From: Tubiluchus corallicola
Taxonomy: Eukaryota; Priapulida; Priapulimorpha; Priapulimorphida; Tubiluchidae
Length of the DNA: 64,000 bases
Assembly: GCA_030141605.1 (NCBI GenBank)
Contig: JAQGDQ010000362.1
Coordinates: 124,001-188,000, forward strand
Direction of reading: 5' to 3'
How positions within the stretch are numbered: the first letter of the stretch is position 1; every line of letters begins with the position of its first letter. The position numbers and the translations under genes were made by a program. Below the pieces are notes generated by a model, which did no database searches, was not told the origin of the DNA, and was given only the letters and a program-made list of their open reading frames with translations. Below are positions 62,350 to 64,000 of the stretch, piece after piece.

Positions 62350-62832
62350 AAAAACTAAAAAATTTGGTAATAACCAGATTTTTTACAATCGGATGGCAAA
62401 AAGTTTAGTTATAATCAAATTGTTTTATAATCGGACGGAAAACGAAAAAATCTGGTTTTAACTAGTTTTTATGTTAAAATTGCAAATATACTCTTTCAAC
62501 CATGGAGAAACGAGAAGAACTCGTGTTTTGTACTTTAGACTCCGGTTTAGTAACAAAATGTTTAGCGCACATCCACGGAATTATTATAAGCGTGAGAACG
62601 TTAAAAGGGATAATAAGAAAATTTGGATTGTGTTGAAGGTGGCCACAAAGTGATGTTACTGACGTTTTTGTACGTGGTGTTCGGTCAAGTTTCACGCAAA
62701 AAGAACGGGGAAAAAACCATCCATTTGGCACTCTATACCTGCACTTACAACGCTTTGGTATATTAATTCCATGATATCCTATTACAAAAAATCTGGTTAT
62801 AACCACATTTTTTTAGAATCGGACGACAAAAT
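62350..62832. mobile_element. Possible DNA-element remnant with ATCTGGTTATAACCAGAT-like end repeats
   Basis: Two or three ~50-bp units at 62350-62470 and one at 62784-62832 contain TCTGGTTATAACC and AATCGGACGGCAAAA-like blocks. Between them, a + frame from 62502 reads CLAHIHGIIISVRTLKGI, similar to a motif I recall from integrase-like transposon proteins, and is broken soon after. Tentative. Confidence 0.35.
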
Positions 62833-62929
62833 TTAAACACTAATTTGTATTATGCAGTCAGCCCAAGAGAGCAACAGAGCCTTTTTTGATTATGTGCTAT
62901 ATGACAAAGTCCACTTCTGACTGGCTGCC

Positions 62930-62937
62930 TATAAAAA
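62930..62937 (+). promoter_or_regulatory. Candidate TATA box
   Basis: TATAAAAA in the context CTGCCTATAAAAAGCCCG, 219 nt before the ATG at 63149. It would place a transcription start near 62960. Confidence 0.45.
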
Positions 62938-63148
62938 GCCCGTGCGGAAAAAATATATACATAAATATAGTAATACATCAACCACCGCGCCTGAAAATTT
63001 CTATACAGAAGTGATATATTTTAGATTTAAGCTTTATAGAAAACTTTTTTGCATATTTCTTTGCTAGTTTTTCTAAGTTTAAGTGATAACTGTAAAATAA
63101 ACCTAACACACTGAGTGACTTGTTCTTTCCTTTAAATATATAAAATTA

Positions 63149-63230
63149 TGTCAAAGTTTCACAAAACAATGGGTAGTAGTGTCCGCAAGGCCGTGTTTGA
63201 TAAAATCTTGTATTGGGACTTCACTGAAGG
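63149..63230 (+). CDS. Candidate first coding exon of a further gene (partial)
   Basis: An ATG at 63149 opens 27 codons plus one base (MSKFHKTMGSSVRKAVFDKI and on), ending at a good donor GAAG|GTGAGA. It lies downstream of a TATA box. The composition looks protein-like, but I do not recognise it. One possible continuation is an acceptor CGATTTTTAG at about 63829, which stays in phase and reaches a stop at 63911, giving about 54 aa. The gene may equally continue beyond the window. There is no signal peptide and no resemblance to the lipase first exons. Confidence 0.3.
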
Positions 63231-64000
63231 TGAGAAACTTAATAGATAATTAGTTAACCAACTAATTAACCACCACACAGTCTACTCACGTAACTATATG
63301 TGGCAAATGATACCCGAAGAAAACATCGAAAACTTTGGCATCTTTTTCTACGTTTGAAGTGTTCAACACATTTTTGCATTACTATGTACTTACACTGTCC
63401 GTTTTAAAAGCAATGAATTGATTTTAGCAGTAAGAGAAATGTGAACCGATATCAAAAAGGACATTTTTTCAATTATTCGACTAATTTCAGCTTTCCTTTG
63501 CTGACTGTTACAACTACTATTCAAGATGAGATATTATTTACGTACTTGGTCGATAAACATTTATTGTCTGGTGTTTCTTAGTAAATGCCTGGGTTATAAA
63601 CGTGATGCTTACAGTATTTGTTTGCTGCGTTACATTCATATCTATACTTCGTTTGAGATTAAGTGTTTGAACACACGACTGAATCGTGCTATAATCCCCT
63701 ACATATATACTCGAGTAAACAGAAGTCACTTTTGTGTCCAAATTCACCAGCAGGGCTTATAGTTGCATTTTTGAAGATGTTTTCACAGTCAGTTCTTTTA
63801 ACAGGTAATTATCATTTTCGATTTTTAGCAAACTTAATATCACAATTTGTCAGTGAAATACGTTACTTGTGTTTCGGTTTGGCAAGTTCTACTACTGACA
63901 AAACAATTTAAAAAAACGGCGTAGTACATTTGCTACATAGTATAAGACTACCAGATAATGTAAACCAGTTCATTCGACTGAAAAAATACAAGAACAAGCT
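63231..64000. other. Right edge of window, no firm gene
   Basis: Probably intron or downstream sequence of the candidate gene starting at 63149. A possible terminal exon at about 63830-63911 is mentioned there. Nothing else was seen. Confidence 0.3.

Larger units (their letters stand above)
60206..63148. other. Lipase C 3' flank and spacer
   Basis: AATAAA occurs at 61293-61298, about 1.1 kb after the lipase C stop, and is a weak polyadenylation candidate. A possible transposon remnant is at 62350-62832. No further exon was recognised before the TATA box at 62930. Confidence 0.4.

Overview
The window is nuclear DNA from an intron-rich, AT-rich metazoan, most likely an invertebrate. Genes are split by GT-AG introns of about 0.1 to 6.5 kb. 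The proteins are animal families (a TGF-beta ligand, secreted pancreatic-type lipases, a class B DnaJ). The spacers are full of decayed CR1/L2-like LINEs, hAT and pogo-type DNA elements, fold-back elements and microsatellites. I cannot name the species or phylum from the sequence alone.

Layout. 1-13.5 kb is mostly transposon debris: a LINE at 1.15-3.2 kb, a complete non-autonomous hAT element with 8-bp target duplications at 3.6-4.6 kb, a hAT transposase remnant at 6.7-7.1 kb, and a second LINE at 8.2-9.25 kb. A possible upstream exon lies at 10.8 kb. At 13.5-15.8 kb (+) is a two-exon DnaJ subfamily B co-chaperone of 341 aa. At 19.8-27.4 kb (-) is a two-exon TGF-beta superfamily ligand of 383 aa. 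Its single 6.5-kb intron holds a diverged tandem repeat, a minisatellite and a fold-back-like element with tandem-repeat ends. The ligand is head to head, across 2.3 kb of spacer, with a tandem cluster of three secreted lipase genes on the + strand: lipase A (29,769-36,113; 6 exons, 530 aa), lipase B (39,271-51,463; 10 exons, 503 aa) and lipase C (54,305-60,205; 10 exons, 532 aa). A candidate first exon of a further gene, behind a good TATA box, is at 63.1 kb.

The lipase cluster is the main biological content. All three proteins keep a Ser-Asp-His triad (GFSLG, LDPAGP and the CxH context). B and C share intron positions and phases throughout and have a C-terminal PLAT domain. A has a very long N-terminal extension, lacks two of the introns and stops early in the PLAT region. 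C has a lid loop of 53 residues between the lid cysteines, against 24 in A and B. All three carry a charged, probably helical segment between signal peptide and lipase fold; in B and C it is a separate 137-nt exon. A non-autonomous element about 1.25 kb long sits in intron 1 of both A and B, which bears on the duplication history. All exon joins were chosen by reading frame, splice sites and paralogue comparison; no transcript data were available.
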